A stretch of 64,000 bases of DNA, from NCBI GenBank assembly GCA_003223645.1, contig QHVT01000023.1, forward strand, positions 36,441 through 100,440. The letters are read 5' to 3'. Every line of letters begins with the position of its first letter. The first letter of the stretch is position 1. A program made the translations under genes and the position numbers. A model generated the notes under the pieces. That model did no database searches. It was not told the origin of the DNA and saw only the letters and a list, made by a program, of their open reading frames with translations. Positions 44,513-58,924 of this stretch are shown piece after piece. This stretch comes from Acidobacteriota bacterium (lineage in GTDB: Bacteria > Acidobacteriota > Thermoanaerobaculia > Gp7-AA8).

Positions 44513-44990
44513 CCACGTCCGCGAGATCCACCGTCAACATCAACAGGCACCCTTCATCCGAGGCGATGACGTCGCCGTGATGGGCGCCCTGGTCGACATG
44601 GTGGAAGTCGCCCGCGTACAGCGCGACGGCTCCGATGCGGCAGCTGCCGCGGATGACGTAGGAGTCTTCGCCGCCGTCGTGGTCGTGGGCGGGGAGGATG
44701 GCGCCGGGGTCGAGGTCGAGGAGCATCGTCAACGTGTTGCGCGCGACGTCCTTCGACAGTTTCTTCGTGCGGACACCGGGGGCACAGGAGCGCCAGTTGC
44801 CTTCGTCCGCGCGCACGGTACGGCTCTCGTGCTCGCCGGGGATGGACTCGTCGAGCTGCGGGGTGTGGCGGACGGCGGCGAGGATGTGCGCGCGCACGGA
44901 CGCCGGCGGCTCGACCGGCTCGATCGTCTCGGCCACGATGCGGTCGAGCACTTCCATTTCGTCTTGCGTCAGGACGTCGGTGGTCATCAC
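44508..44990 (-). CDS. Cupin protein, ChrR-like partner of the adjacent sigma factor
   Basis: A 160-residue protein with a helical N-terminus and a C-terminal cupin barrel. The metal-ligand pattern is LPAHDHDGGEDSYVIRG, then GDFHHVDQGAHHGDV, consistent with a His-rich metal site. It overlaps the start-side sigma gene by 4 bases. ChrR-type anti-sigma factors combine a zinc anti-sigma domain with such a cupin; the classic His/Cys zinc motif of the N-terminal domain is not obvious here. Confidence 0.75.
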   Translation of the reverse strand: MMTTDVLTQDEMEVLDRIVAETIEPVEPPASVRAHILAAVRHTPQLDESIPGEHESRTVRADEGNWRSCAPGVRTKKLSKDVARNTLTMLLDLDPGAILPAHDHDGGEDSYVIRGSCRIGAVALYAGDFHHVDQGAHHGDVIASDEGCLLMLTVDLADVA

Positions 44991-45343
44991 TTCAATTCAT
45001 CCAATCCCTGACGAAGCATAACCCGGACCGCCTGCGGATCGAGTGAAAACGTTTTCGCAAGTTCGGCCACGGATTTCCCTTCATAAAACGCCTTTTCGAC
45101 GACGAGACGCGGGGTCGGAGGTCCTCCGCTGTCTACTACGGACCGGCCGCTCGATCGGTTTTGTCGCGCCAAAGATTTCTCGCGTACCGCTCTCACGAGC
45201 GCCACGAGATCGTCCGGAACGGACGGACTGAGAAAAACATCCTCCAGCGCGTCGGCCGCGGCCTGCTCGTTTCCCGTGATGCGAAGCGCGATCGCATACA
45301 GACGCGCAGCATGCTCATCGTAGAGGTGGACGATGTCGGTCAT
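44987..45343 (-). CDS. Miniature ECF sigma-70-like factor
   Basis: A 118-residue protein. The N-terminus matches ECF region 2.1 (IVHLYDEHAARLYAIALRIT); the C-terminus is a region 4-like HTH (AELAKTFSLDPQAVRVMLRQ). Between them only about 50 residues remain, and regions 2.3-2.4 that melt and read the -10 element are absent, against 170-200 residues usual for the family. It could be a decayed sigma factor, or an adaptor. The overlapping cupin gene argues for a retained pair. Confidence 0.7.
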   Translation of the reverse strand: MTDIVHLYDEHAARLYAIALRITGNEQAAADALEDVFLSPSVPDDLVALVRAVREKSLARQNRSSGRSVVDSGGPPTPRLVVEKAFYEGKSVAELAKTFSLDPQAVRVMLRQGLDELK

Positions 45344-45361
45344 TCGAACCCGCTATATCTT

Positions 45362-45440
45362 AGCCTCCCGGCCTCCAAGCCTCCTAGCCTCCCAGCGCAT
45401 CGCGGCCTGGGAGGCCTGGAGGCCGGGAGGCTTGGAGGCC
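45362..45440. repeat. Short-word hairpin, 8-base word GCCTCCNN
   Basis: The left arm (45362-45395) is four GCCTCCNN words; the right arm (45403-45440) is four GGAGGCNN-type complements, with a short GCATCGCG centre. It ends 4 bases before the DUF502 start, so its final GGAGGCC can serve as that gene's ribosome binding site. Confidence 0.87.
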
Positions 45441-45444
45441 AACG

Positions 45445-45981
45445 ATGAACTGGATCATCAAAAACTTCCTGCGCGGACTCGTGATCGTCCTGCCGATCGC
45501 GGTGACGGTCTACCTTCTCTACCAGATCTTCATCACGCTCGACCGGCTGCTGAAGTTGCCGGCGCCGGGGCTCGGCCTCGCCGTCCTTCTCGTCGCGACG
45601 ATTCTCATCGGCGCGCTGGCGTCGAACTTCATCGGACGCCGCATCTTCGCGCTGACGGAGAGCGTGTTCACGAAAGCGCCGCTCGTGCGCATCGTGTACG
45701 CCGCGATCAAGGACTTGCTCGAAGCGTTCGTCGGCAACAAGCGGCGATTCGACAAGCCGGTGTCGGTGCAGCTCACCGACGCGATCAAAGTCTTCGGCTT
45801 CATCACGCGCGACGACCTCGGGGCGCTCGCCGCGGCAGGCGACGTCGCGGTCTACATCCCGTTTTCGTACACCTGGGACGGATGTCTGCTCGTCGTCGCG
45901 CGCGATCGCGTGCAGCCGCTCGAAGCGGACAGCGCGAGCGTGTTGTCGCTCGTCGTCAGCGGCGGCGTTTCGCGGATTTGA
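45445..45981 (+). CDS. DUF502 family membrane protein
   Basis: A 178-residue protein with two N-terminal membrane segments (FLRGLVIVLPIAVTVYLLYQ and GLGLAVLLVATILIGALASN), then a conserved soluble part (ALTESVFTKAPLVRIVYAAI, FGFITRDD, VYIPFSYTWDG). DUF502 proteins are widespread and uncharacterised. The ribosome binding site is supplied by the arm of the preceding hairpin. Confidence 0.88.
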   Translation: MNWIIKNFLRGLVIVLPIAVTVYLLYQIFITLDRLLKLPAPGLGLAVLLVATILIGALASNFIGRRIFALTESVFTKAPLVRIVYAAIKDLLEAFVGNKRRFDKPVSVQLTDAIKVFGFITRDDLGALAAAGDVAVYIPFSYTWDGCLLVVARDRVQPLEADSASVLSLVVSGGVSRI

Positions 45982-46092
45982 ATTGCACGGTCTTGCGTCA
46001 CTCTCGATTTTGAATATGATCGGCATCGGCCCGCGCAGCCCGGCGCGTTGTTTGCTCCCGCGACAGCCACCACCGGTTCCCCTTGGTAAAAC

Positions 46093-46740
46093 ATGGCGCA
46101 GATCTTTCACCGTAGTGCAAATACGCTTTCGCGCGTGACGATTTTCGGCGCTGTGTTCATCGCCGGTTTCGTGTTGTGGGTCATCGGCGGCATCGTCCGC
46201 TCGCCGTACTTCACCAATCAGGGAATTCAGCGCGAGCAGATCGTCCCGTTCAGCCATCAGCATCACGTCGCGGGACTCGGCATCGACTGCCGCTATTGCC
46301 ATCAATCCGTCGAGGTCTCGAGCTTCGCCGGCATTCCGCCGACGTCGACGTGCATGAACTGCCACGCGCAGATCTGGACGAACGCGTCGATGCTCGAGCC
46401 GGTGCGCGCCAGTTTCAAGAGCGGCAAGCCGCTGGTCTGGAGCCGCGTGCATCGCCTGCCCGACTTCGTGCATTTCAAACACGACATCCACATCAACAAA
46501 GGCATCGGCTGCGCGAGCTGCCACGGCCGCGTCGATCGCATGAACCTGATGTACCAGGCCTCGCCGCTGACGATGAGCTGGTGCATCAACTGCCATCGCG
46601 CGCCGGAGAAACAGATTCGCCCGAGGAGTGAAGTGTTCAACATGGGATACGTCGCGAAGAACCAGGAAGCCGATGGTCCGCGACTGGTGAAGGAGTACGG
46701 CGTGAAAAGTTTGACGAGCTGCTCGACGTGCCATTACTAG
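46093..46740 (+). CDS. actA: Alternative complex III subunit ActA, pentaheme cytochrome c
   Basis: ActA passes electrons from the quinol-oxidising core toward the cytochrome acceptor. The 215-residue product has an N-terminal membrane helix and five CxxCH sites (CRYCH, CMNCH, CASCH, CINCH, CSTCH). It heads the act operon; a heptamer hairpin separates it from actB. Heme attachment depends on the ccm system encoded in this same window. Confidence 0.92.
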   Translation: MAQIFHRSANTLSRVTIFGAVFIAGFVLWVIGGIVRSPYFTNQGIQREQIVPFSHQHHVAGLGIDCRYCHQSVEVSSFAGIPPTSTCMNCHAQIWTNASMLEPVRASFKSGKPLVWSRVHRLPDFVHFKHDIHINKGIGCASCHGRVDRMNLMYQASPLTMSWCINCHRAPEKQIRPRSEVFNMGYVAKNQEADGPRLVKEYGVKSLTSCSTCHY

Positions 46741-46840
46741 ATGGCGGATGGCAGATGGCAGATGGCGAAATTAGATGGCAGATGGCAGATGGCAGATGGC
46801 AAAAACGAAATGCCATCTGCCATCCGCCATCTGCCATCCG
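46739..46840. repeat. Short-word hairpin, 7-base word GATGGCA, in actA-actB gap
   Basis: The left side has two GATGGCA blocks (46739-46768 and 46774-46801); the right arm (46811-46840) has TGCCATC complements. It starts on the last base of the actA stop codon and fills the gap to actB. Confidence 0.88.
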
Positions 46841-46849
46841 AAATGAACG

Positions 46850-49855
<3,006 letters not shown>

Positions 49856-49860
49856 ACAGA

Positions 49861-49975
49861 TGAAGGCAGAAGGCAGAAGGCAGAAAGCAGAAGGCAGAAC
49901 GAGGGAGCGGCTCGATGCGCGTGCATCGTTGCCTTTCTCACTTCTGCCTTCTGCCTTCTGCCCTCTGCCTTCATC
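49861..49975. repeat. Short-word hairpin, 7-base word AAGGCAG, first copy after actB
   Basis: Boundaries TGAAGGCAGA and CTGCCTTCAT, arms of GGCAGAA words and complements. The centre contains CGATGC-GCGT-GCATCG, a self-complementary core. The same arms with a different core are in the second copy at 50059-50171. Confidence 0.88.
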
Positions 49976-49984
49976 GGATTAACG

Positions 49985-50056
49985 ATGGCGACCAAAGATC
50001 AGGCGACGATCCGCAATCCGCATCCGTCGCTGGTGGTGGAAGGACACAAGGCATAA
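49985..50056 (+). CDS. Chimeric 23-residue mini-ORF created by a tandem duplication
   Basis: Reads MATKDQATIRNPHPSLVVEG then HKA: the first five codons are those of actC and the rest is the end of actB. It results from a tandem duplication of about 201 bp (49801-50000 versus 50002-50202) spanning the actB end, the hairpin and the actC start. It may act as a short upstream frame for actC or be a passive by-product. Confidence 0.55.
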   Translation: MATKDQATIRNPHPSLVVEGHKA

Positions 50057-50058
50057 AG

Positions 50059-50171
50059 ATGAAGGCAGAAGGCAGAAGGCAGAAAGCAGAAGGCAGAACG
50101 AGAGGCCGGCACGTTGCACGTGCAACGTCGAACTTCTCACTTCTGCCCTCTGCCTTCTGCCTTCTGCCTTC
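50059..50171. repeat. Short-word hairpin, 7-base word AAGGCAG, second copy before actC
   Basis: Nearly identical arms to 49861-49975, but the centre is replaced: ACGTTGCACGTGCAACGT, an 18-bp perfect palindrome. The flanking duplication is otherwise close to identical. Confidence 0.88.
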
Positions 50172-50189
50172 ATCGGTTACGGATTAACG

Positions 50190-51626
<1,437 letters not shown>

Positions 51627-51630
51627 CGCG

Positions 51631-52179
51631 ATGGCGATCGGCAAGATCAGGGAAGGCTTGTACGGCGTGATCGCGGAGTTCAACGATCCGCAGACGCTGC
51701 TCGATGCCGCGCAGGCGACACGCGAAGCCGGCTACACGTCCGTCGACGCCTTCTCGCCGTTCCCGATTCACGGACTCGCCGAAGCGATCGGCTTTCACAA
51801 ATCGCACTTGTCCGAAATCGTCCTCGGCATGGGCGTGCTCGGCGGACTGGGCGGATACTTCATGTGCTGGTACGCGAACGTGATCGCCTATCCGCTCAAC
51901 ATCGGCGGCAAGCCCTTCAACTCGTGGCCGGCCTGGATCCCGATCACGTTCGAATGCACGATCCTCCTCGCGGCATTCGGCGCCGTCCTCGGCATGCTCG
52001 CGCTCAACGGCCTGCCGATGCCGTATCACCCCGTATTCAACGTGCGGAGGTTTGACAGCGCGTCGAGAGACAAATTCTTCCTCGTCATCCAGGCGCGCGA
52101 TCCAAAGTTCAAGCTCGACGAAGCGCGTCAGTTCTTGAAGGCTCTTTCACCACGGGAGGTGACCGATGTCCCGTGGTAA
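51631..52179 (+). CDS. actD: Alternative complex III subunit ActD
   Basis: A 182-residue protein of the DUF3341/ActD family with two membrane segments ([20 protein letters not shown] and [20 protein letters not shown]) and a cytoplasmic N-terminal region ([20 protein letters not shown]). ATG 51631 with GGGGAGGAG upstream is preferred over the in-frame start at 51598. Its 3' end overlaps the actE start by 14 bases. Confidence 0.9.
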   Translation: MAIGKIREGLYGVIAEFNDPQTLLDAAQATREAGYTSVDAFSPFPIHGLAEAIGFHKSHLSEIVLGMGVLGGLGGYFMCWYANVIAYPLNIGGKPFNSWPAWIPITFECTILLAAFGAVLGMLALNGLPMPYHPVFNVRRFDSASRDKFFLVIQARDPKFKLDEARQFLKALSPREVTDVPW

Positions 52180-52867
52180 TGAAGGCAGAAGGCAGAAGGC
52201 AGAAGGCAGAAGTGAGAAGTTGCGCTTCCGCGTGCGGTTTGCTTGCTCACTTCTGCTTTCTGCCTTCTGCCTTCTGCCTTCATTCGGTTGTCGCCAAAAG
52301 ATGGCCAACCAACCCCGCTACGATCCTCTCGAAGCCAGCGACTTCTTCACCGACGGCATGTCCGCGCGTCCGCGCATCGCCGGCACCGTCGCGCGCGGTG
52401 AGCTCGTCACGAACGAGTTTTTCTCGACCGGAAAAATGGGCGGACGAGACGGAAACGGATTTCCGGTTCCGGTCGACGCCGCGCTGCTCGATCGTGGCAA
52501 CGAGCGCTTCAATATTTACTGCACGCCGTGCCATGGCCGGCTCGGCGACGGCAAGGGCATGATTCCGTCGCGCGGCTACCGCCATCCGCCGACGTTCCAC
52601 AGCGACGCGTTGCGCAACCAGCCGACCGGGCACTTCTTCGACGTCATGACCAATGGATTCGGCGCGATGCCGCAATACGGAACGATCATTCCGCCGCGCG
52701 ACCGCTGGGCGATCATCGCCTACATCCGCGCGCTGCAGCTCAGTCAGAACGCGACCGCGGCGGACGTTCCGTCCAACGTGAAACTCGAAAGTGGAGGACA
52801 GGCAATCCTGCCTGTCCCGCCGAATGGACAGGCGGGATCGCCTGTCGTCCACGGAGGCGCGCGGTGA
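52166..52867 (+). CDS. actE: Alternative complex III subunit ActE, monoheme cytochrome c with repeat-derived signal peptide
   Basis: A 233-residue protein with one heme site ([14 protein letters not shown]) and axial Met region (FGAMPQYG). ActE proteins are usually lipoproteins. The start at 52166, 4 bases after GGGAGGTG, makes residues of about 6-40 the product of a heptamer hairpin: the left arm gives a basic n-region ([19 protein letters not shown]) and the right arm a hydrophobic core ([14 protein letters not shown]), followed directly by Cys. SFGC is a weak lipobox by consensus. A second repeat (52791-52852) makes the last 20 residues. An internal start at Met46 would lack any signal. 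Confidence 0.88.
   Translation: MSRGNEGRRQKAEGRSEKLRFRVRFACSLLLSAFCLLPSFGCRQKMANQPRYDPLEASDFFTDGMSARPRIAGTVARGELVTNEFFSTGKMGGRDGNGFPVPVDAALLDRGNERFNIYCTPCHGRLGDGKGMIPSRGYRHPPTFHSDALRNQPTGHFFDVMTNGFGAMPQYGTIIPPRDRWAIIAYIRALQLSQNATAADVPSNVKLESGGQAILPVPPNGQAGSPVVHGGAR
52178..52284. repeat. Short-word hairpin, 7-base word AAGGCAG, overlapping the start of actE
   Basis: Boundaries ATGAAGGCAG and CTGCCTTCAT as at 34076. The centre has CCGC-GT-GCGG. Both arms and the loop are open in the actE frame and encode its presumed signal peptide. Confidence 0.9.
52791..52852. repeat. GTGGAGGACAGGC inverted repeat at the end of actE
   Basis: GTGGAGGACAGGCAATCCTG and GGGATCGCCTGTCGTCCAC are inverted relative to each other, with CCTGCCTGTCC between. 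It is in frame and encodes the [23 protein letters not shown] tail of ActE. Confidence 0.75.
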
Positions 52868-54066
52868 CCGTCGCACCGGAACAGCGGCCCGCGCCCGTCA
52901 CCGGCATCGCGCGCGCGCAAGTGCCGGCGCTCATCGTCGGCATCATCGGCGTCGCCGTCGCCGGCTTCGGCTTCGTCACCAACGCGCCCGAGTTTTACCG
53001 GGCGTGGCTGCCGGCCTACCTCTTCTGGTTCCTCATCGCCGCGGGCTCGATCGCCGTGATGTGTCTGCAGTACATCACCGGCGGCGAGTGGGGCGTGTTG
53101 ATCCGCCGTCCGCTCGGCGCGGCCTCGCGCACGATTCCGCTGTTCATCCTCTTCGCGATCCCGCTCGTCCTCGGGCTCGAGCACATTTACGTCTGGGCCG
53201 ACAAGGCCGTGGTCGCGCACGACGTGCTGCTGCAGAAGAAACAGCTGTACCTCAACGCGACGGGATGGATCATTCGCGGCCTCGTCTTCTTCGCGCTCTG
53301 GACGTTGTGGGTCTGGCGTATCCGCGTCCTCTCGCTCGACTTCGCGAAAACGCGCTCGCCGTTCACCGATCTCTCTCGCCGCCGCTGGAGCGCGAGCGGT
53401 CTCCTGATGATCGTCCTCACGCTGTCGCTCGCATCCGTCGACTGGGTGATGTCGCTCGAGCCGAAGTGGTACTCGACGATGTTCGGCATCTCCTTCACCG
53501 TCGAGTCGGGACTCTCGGCCTTCGCATTCGTCACGCTCTTCCTCGTGCTGCTGTCGTCGACGCCGGCGATGCGCGACATCCTCAAGCCGTCGCACTTCCG
53601 CGACCTCGGCAACCTGATGCTCGCGTTCACCATGTTGTGGGCGTACACGAACTTCTCGCAGTTCCTGCTGATCTGGTACGGCAACATCAAGGAAGAGACG
53701 CCTTACTACCTCAAGCGCATGCACGGCGTGTGGGGATGGATGGCCACGGCGCTGATCCTCTTCCACTTCTTCCTGCCGTTCTTCCTGCTGCTGATGCGCC
53801 CGATCAAGGACCATCCGAAGACGATCGGCGTCGTCACCGTCATCATCCTCTTCATGCGTTTCGTCGACGTGTACTGGCTCGTCGGGCCGGCGCACTACGC
53901 GACGATTCCGCCGACGTTCTGGATCACGATCTTCGCGTTCCTCGGCATCGGCGGGCTGTGGCTCGCCGCGTTCATCTGGCAGCTGAAGGGGCAGACCATC
54001 ATTCCGATTCACGAGACCTGGGTCGAAGAGGCCATCCGCGAAGGAGCGCTGACTCGAAATGCCTGA
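52864..54066 (+). CDS. actF: Alternative complex III subunit ActF, NrfD-like
   Basis: A 400-residue membrane protein with ten segments, paralogous to ActC (for example ASVDWVMSLEPKWYSTMFGI and LMLAFTMLWAYTNFSQFLLI). Start is GTG 52864, overlapping the actE stop. It is the second large membrane subunit, proposed in the family to contribute to proton movement. Its stop overlaps the next gene by 8 bases. Confidence 0.92.
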   Translation: MTVAPEQRPAPVTGIARAQVPALIVGIIGVAVAGFGFVTNAPEFYRAWLPAYLFWFLIAAGSIAVMCLQYITGGEWGVLIRRPLGAASRTIPLFILFAIPLVLGLEHIYVWADKAVVAHDVLLQKKQLYLNATGWIIRGLVFFALWTLWVWRIRVLSLDFAKTRSPFTDLSRRRWSASGLLMIVLTLSLASVDWVMSLEPKWYSTMFGISFTVESGLSAFAFVTLFLVLLSSTPAMRDILKPSHFRDLGNLMLAFTMLWAYTNFSQFLLIWYGNIKEETPYYLKRMHGVWGWMATALILFHFFLPFFLLLMRPIKDHPKTIGVVTVIILFMRFVDVYWLVGPAHYATIPPTFWITIFAFLGIGGLWLAAFIWQLKGQTIIPIHETWVEEAIREGALTRNA

Positions 54067-54610
54067 GCACATCCAGTATCAGGACGACGAGCTGTTCAAT
54101 CCTGAGACGCATCACGAGGAATCGGATGTGCCGATCAAGCCGCTCTTCTGGGCGATCGGAATCTTCATCGTCTTCGCGATCGTCACGCATCTCGTCCTCG
54201 CGTGGATGTACGAGGGATTCCGCAAAGGAGAAGAGAAGCGGATGGATCCGCCGTACACGCAGGTCGCCTTGCCGCGTGACGCGTACGTCCCGAAGAACCA
54301 GCCCCTGCTCCAGCCGTTCCCGCGCGAAGGCCACGCGCCGCGCGAAGACACGCCGGTGACCGACCTCGTGCAGATGCGCGCGCGCGAAGAAACGCAGCTG
54401 CATTCGTACGGCTGGGTCGATCAGCAAAAAGGCGTCGTGCACATCCCGATCGAAAACGCGAAGCAGATCATGCTCCAGCGCGGCTTCCCCACGGCCACCG
54501 CACCACCGCCGCCCGCGCCACCCAGTGGAGCGGCGCCCGCTTCGGGCGCCGGCCCTCGCGAGAAACCGGCGGCCGAAGCGGCCGCCGCTCCACACGGAGG
54601 CGCGCAATGA
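54059..54610 (+). CDS. Single-TM protein between ActF and SCO (ActG-position)
   Basis: A 183-residue product with one membrane helix near residues 29-50 (FWAIGIFIVFAIVTHLVLAW), a periplasmic conserved part (DPPYTQVALPRDAYVPKNQP, LHSYGWVDQQKGVVHIPIEN) and a repeat-derived Ala/Pro-rich tail. Its middle resembles the small membrane proteins often found between act and cox genes; I do not assign a subunit name. It overlaps actF by 8 bases and sco by 4. Confidence 0.7.
   Translation: MPEHIQYQDDELFNPETHHEESDVPIKPLFWAIGIFIVFAIVTHLVLAWMYEGFRKGEEKRMDPPYTQVALPRDAYVPKNQPLLQPFPREGHAPREDTPVTDLVQMRAREETQLHSYGWVDQQKGVVHIPIENAKQIMLQRGFPTATAPPPPAPPSGAAPASGAGPREKPAAEAAAAPHGGAQ
54525..54594. repeat. GC-rich double hairpin, copy 6, coding the tail of the 54059 gene
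   Basis: GTGGAGCGGCGCCCGC and GCGGCCGCCGCTCCAC ends around a CTCGCGAGA centre. It is read in frame to the last codons, adding about 24 residues of SGAAPASGAGPREKPAAEAA type, and the stop follows 16 bases later. Confidence 0.88.
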
Positions 54611-55599
54611 TCGCAACGCTCGCGCTCTTCGCGCTCATCACGTCGGCGACACCGCCCGACCTCCCGGGCCCGGTCTCGATCCAGCAGAAGCTCAACACGC
54701 AGATTCCGCTCGATCTGATGTTCCGCGACGAGACGGGAAAGATCGTCCGGCTGCGCCAGTACTTCGGCAAGAAGCCGGTCGTGCTCGACTTCGTCTACTA
54801 CCGCTGCCCGATGCTCTGCCCGATCGTCCTCGATGGGACGACCGAGGCGCTGACGAATCTGAAATACGACATCGGAAAAGAGTTCGACGTCATCACCGTC
54901 AGCATCGATCCGCGCGACAAAGTCGAAGACGCCGCGCGGATGAAAGAGAAGTACATCAAGCGCTACGGCCGCCTCGACTCCGCGCCCGGCTGGCACTTCC
55001 TCACCGCGAACGAGACCCCGATCAAGCAGCTCGCCGACGCCGTCGGCTTCCAGTTCGCGTATGACGCGAAGATGGACCAGTTCGCGCACGGCGCCGCGCT
55101 CTTCGTCCTCACCCCCGACGGCCGCACCTCGCGCTACTTCTACGGCTTCGAATACAAGCCGCGCGACTTGCGGCTCGCGATTTTCGAAGCGTCGCAGGGA
55201 AAGATCGGCGGCGTCGTCGAACAGGTCCTCCTGCTCTGCTTTCACTACGACCCGAAAGTCGGCAAGTACAGCCGCGACGCGATGATCTTCGTGCGCGCCG
55301 GCGGCGTGACGACGATGCTGGCGCTGGGTGGATTCATTTTCGTGATGATTCGTAAGGAGCGGATGGCAGATGGCAGACGGCAGATGGCAGAGAAGCGGAT
55401 GGCAGATGGCAGACGGCAGATGGCGGAACAGATGGCAGATGGCAGACGGCAGATGGCGGAAGACGCCACTGCTGACTCTTCGCCATCCGCCATCTGCCAT
55501 CCGCCATCCAATTCGCCATCCGCCATCAGCCATCCGCCATCCGACCCGCCATCCGCCATCCGCCATCTGCCATCCGACCGGGAGGGCGGCCGCCCGTGA
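54607..55599 (+). CDS. SCO1/SenC copper chaperone with repeat-derived C-terminal tail
   Basis: SCO proteins deliver copper to or reduce the CuA site of oxidase subunit II. The 330-residue product has a signal or anchor (IATLALFALITSAT), the thioredoxin fold with CPMLCP (Cys pair about residues 78-82) and the metal-ligand His in QFAHGAALFV. A C-terminal TM (TTMLALGGFIFVMIRK) ends near residue 250, an arrangement found in SCO relatives. The last 80 residues are translated GATGGCA-type repeats (MADGRRQMAEK, CHPPSNSPSA). It overlaps coxB. Confidence 0.88.
   Translation: MIATLALFALITSATPPDLPGPVSIQQKLNTQIPLDLMFRDETGKIVRLRQYFGKKPVVLDFVYYRCPMLCPIVLDGTTEALTNLKYDIGKEFDVITVSIDPRDKVEDAARMKEKYIKRYGRLDSAPGWHFLTANETPIKQLADAVGFQFAYDAKMDQFAHGAALFVLTPDGRTSRYFYGFEYKPRDLRLAIFEASQGKIGGVVEQVLLLCFHYDPKVGKYSRDAMIFVRAGGVTTMLALGGFIFVMIRKERMADGRRQMAEKRMADGRRQMAEQMADGRRQMAEDATADSSPSAICHPPSNSPSAISHPPSDPPSAIRHLPSDREGGRP
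55363..55578. repeat. Large GATGGCA hairpin in the coding frame of sco
   Basis: Three GATGGCA-type blocks on the left (55363-55460) and three complementary TGCCATC/CGCCATC blocks on the right (55479-55578) form the largest short-word hairpin in the window, about 216 bases. The frame stays open through both arms, ending just before the coxB ribosome binding site GGGAGGG. Confidence 0.9.
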
Positions 55600-56560
55600 T
55601 GCTCTCCGATTTCCCGCTGTTCCCGGAGGCGGCGTCGAGCGTCGCAAAGTACGTCGACGGCCTGTACCTCGCGCTGATCCTGCTCACCGGCACGGTGTCG
55701 CTGCTGATCTGGGCGGCGATCTTCTACCTCGCCATCAAGTACCGCCGCCGCCCCGATAACGAGCTCGCGCAGGAGCAGGAGCCGCCGGCCGCGCTGGAGA
55801 TGACCTGGATCGTCGTCCCGACCATCATCTTCCTGGCCATCTTCGTCGCCGGCGCGTGGGTCTACTTCCGCATCCAGCGCGTCCCGACGAACGCTCTCGA
55901 AGTGTATGCCACGGGCAGACAGTGGATGTGGAAGTTCCAGCATACGACCGGACAGCGCGAGATCAACACGCTTCACGTTCCGGTCAACCGTCCCGTGAAG
56001 ATCACGATGGCGTCGGAAGACGTCATTCACAGCTTGTGGTTCCCCGCATTCCGCGTGAAGAACGACGTCCTGCCGAATCGCTACCGCACGTTGTGGTTCC
56101 AGGCCACGAAGACCGGCCGCTTCCACATCTTCTGCGCCGAATACTGCGGCACGCTGCACAGCGGGATGATCGGCTGGGTCGAAGTGATGGAGCCGACCGA
56201 ATATCAGAAGTGGCTCGCCGGCGGCAGCGAAGGATCGCTGGCCACGCAGGGCGAACAGCTCTTCCAGAAGCTCGCGTGCGCCACGTGCCACACCAATGAC
56301 GCCACCGGCCGCGGCCCGGTGCTCGCCGGCATCGTTGGCAAGCAGGTCCCGCTCGCCGACGGGCACAGCGTCATCGCCGACGACAACTATCTGCGCGAGT
56401 CGATTCTCAACCCGACCGCGAAAGTCGCCGCCGGCTTCCAGCCGATCATGCCGGCCTTCCAGGGACAGGTCAGCGAAGAAGACCTGATCCGCCTCATCGC
56501 CTTCGTGAAGACGATGCAGCCCGCTACGAACGTAGCACCACCGCAGCAGCCGAGGAATCC

Positions 56561-56564
<4 letters not shown>
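55596..56564 (+). CDS. coxB: Cytochrome c oxidase subunit II with fused cytochrome c (caa3 type)
   Basis: A 322-residue subunit with two N-terminal membrane helices, the CuA cupredoxin site ([18 protein letters not shown] with Cys pair, His and Met) and a C-terminal class I cytochrome c ([13 protein letters not shown]; axial Met in IMPAFQGQ). The fusion makes this a caa3 oxidase that needs no soluble donor if ActE passes electrons directly. GTG 55596 or the ATG 3 bases later may be used. It overlaps coxA by 4 bases. Confidence 0.94.
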
Positions 56565-58214
<1,650 letters not shown>

Positions 58215-58222
<8 letters not shown>

Positions 58223-58916
58223 TCCCACGCTGCATGACTTGCAGCATCCGGGCTCGGAAGAGGCGCACGTGCCTCACCACCCGTTTCTGCAGCATCACTT
58301 CGAGGACCTCGGCCAGCAGCACGAAGCGTCGACGCTGGGGATGTGGTTCTTCGTCGCGCAGGAGATCCTCTTCTTCGGCGGCATCTTCGCCGCGTACACG
58401 GTCTACCGTGTCATGTATCCGGCCGCATGGAGCGCGGGCGCGCATCATCAGAACTGGCGCATCGGTTTCGCCAACACCATCGTCCTGATTGCGAGCTCGC
58501 TCACGATGGCGCTGGCCGTGTGGGGCGCGCAGGGAGCGAAGCGGAAGTTCACGACGCTGATGCTCGTCCTGACGCTGTTCCTCGGCATGACCTTCATCGG
58601 CGTCAAAGCGTTCGAATACCGCGAGCACATTCACGAGGGACTCTTCCCCGGATCGGCGTTCACGTACGTCGATCACGAACACCCCGAGCTCACCCGCGGC
58701 GTCGAGCTGTTCATGCTCTTCTACTTCATCATGACCGGCCTGCACGCGCTGCACATGATCATCGGCGCCGGCCTGCTCATCTGGTTCATCCGCCGTTCCT
58801 GGAGAGGCGACTTCGGCGAGGAGTACTACAGCCCGGTCGAGATCATGGGCCTGTACTGGCACTTCGTCGACATCGTCTGGATCTTCCTCTTCCCGCTCTT
58901 GTACCTGATTCACTGA
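58215..58916 (+). CDS. coxC: Cytochrome c oxidase subunit III
   Basis: A 233-residue membrane protein of five to seven segments ([58 protein letters not shown]). The C-terminal [10 protein letters not shown] motif is diagnostic. It stabilises the oxidase and its proton uptake. It starts inside the last codons of coxA; coxD follows 8 bases after its stop. Confidence 0.94.
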
Positions 58917-58924
58917 GGACCCGA

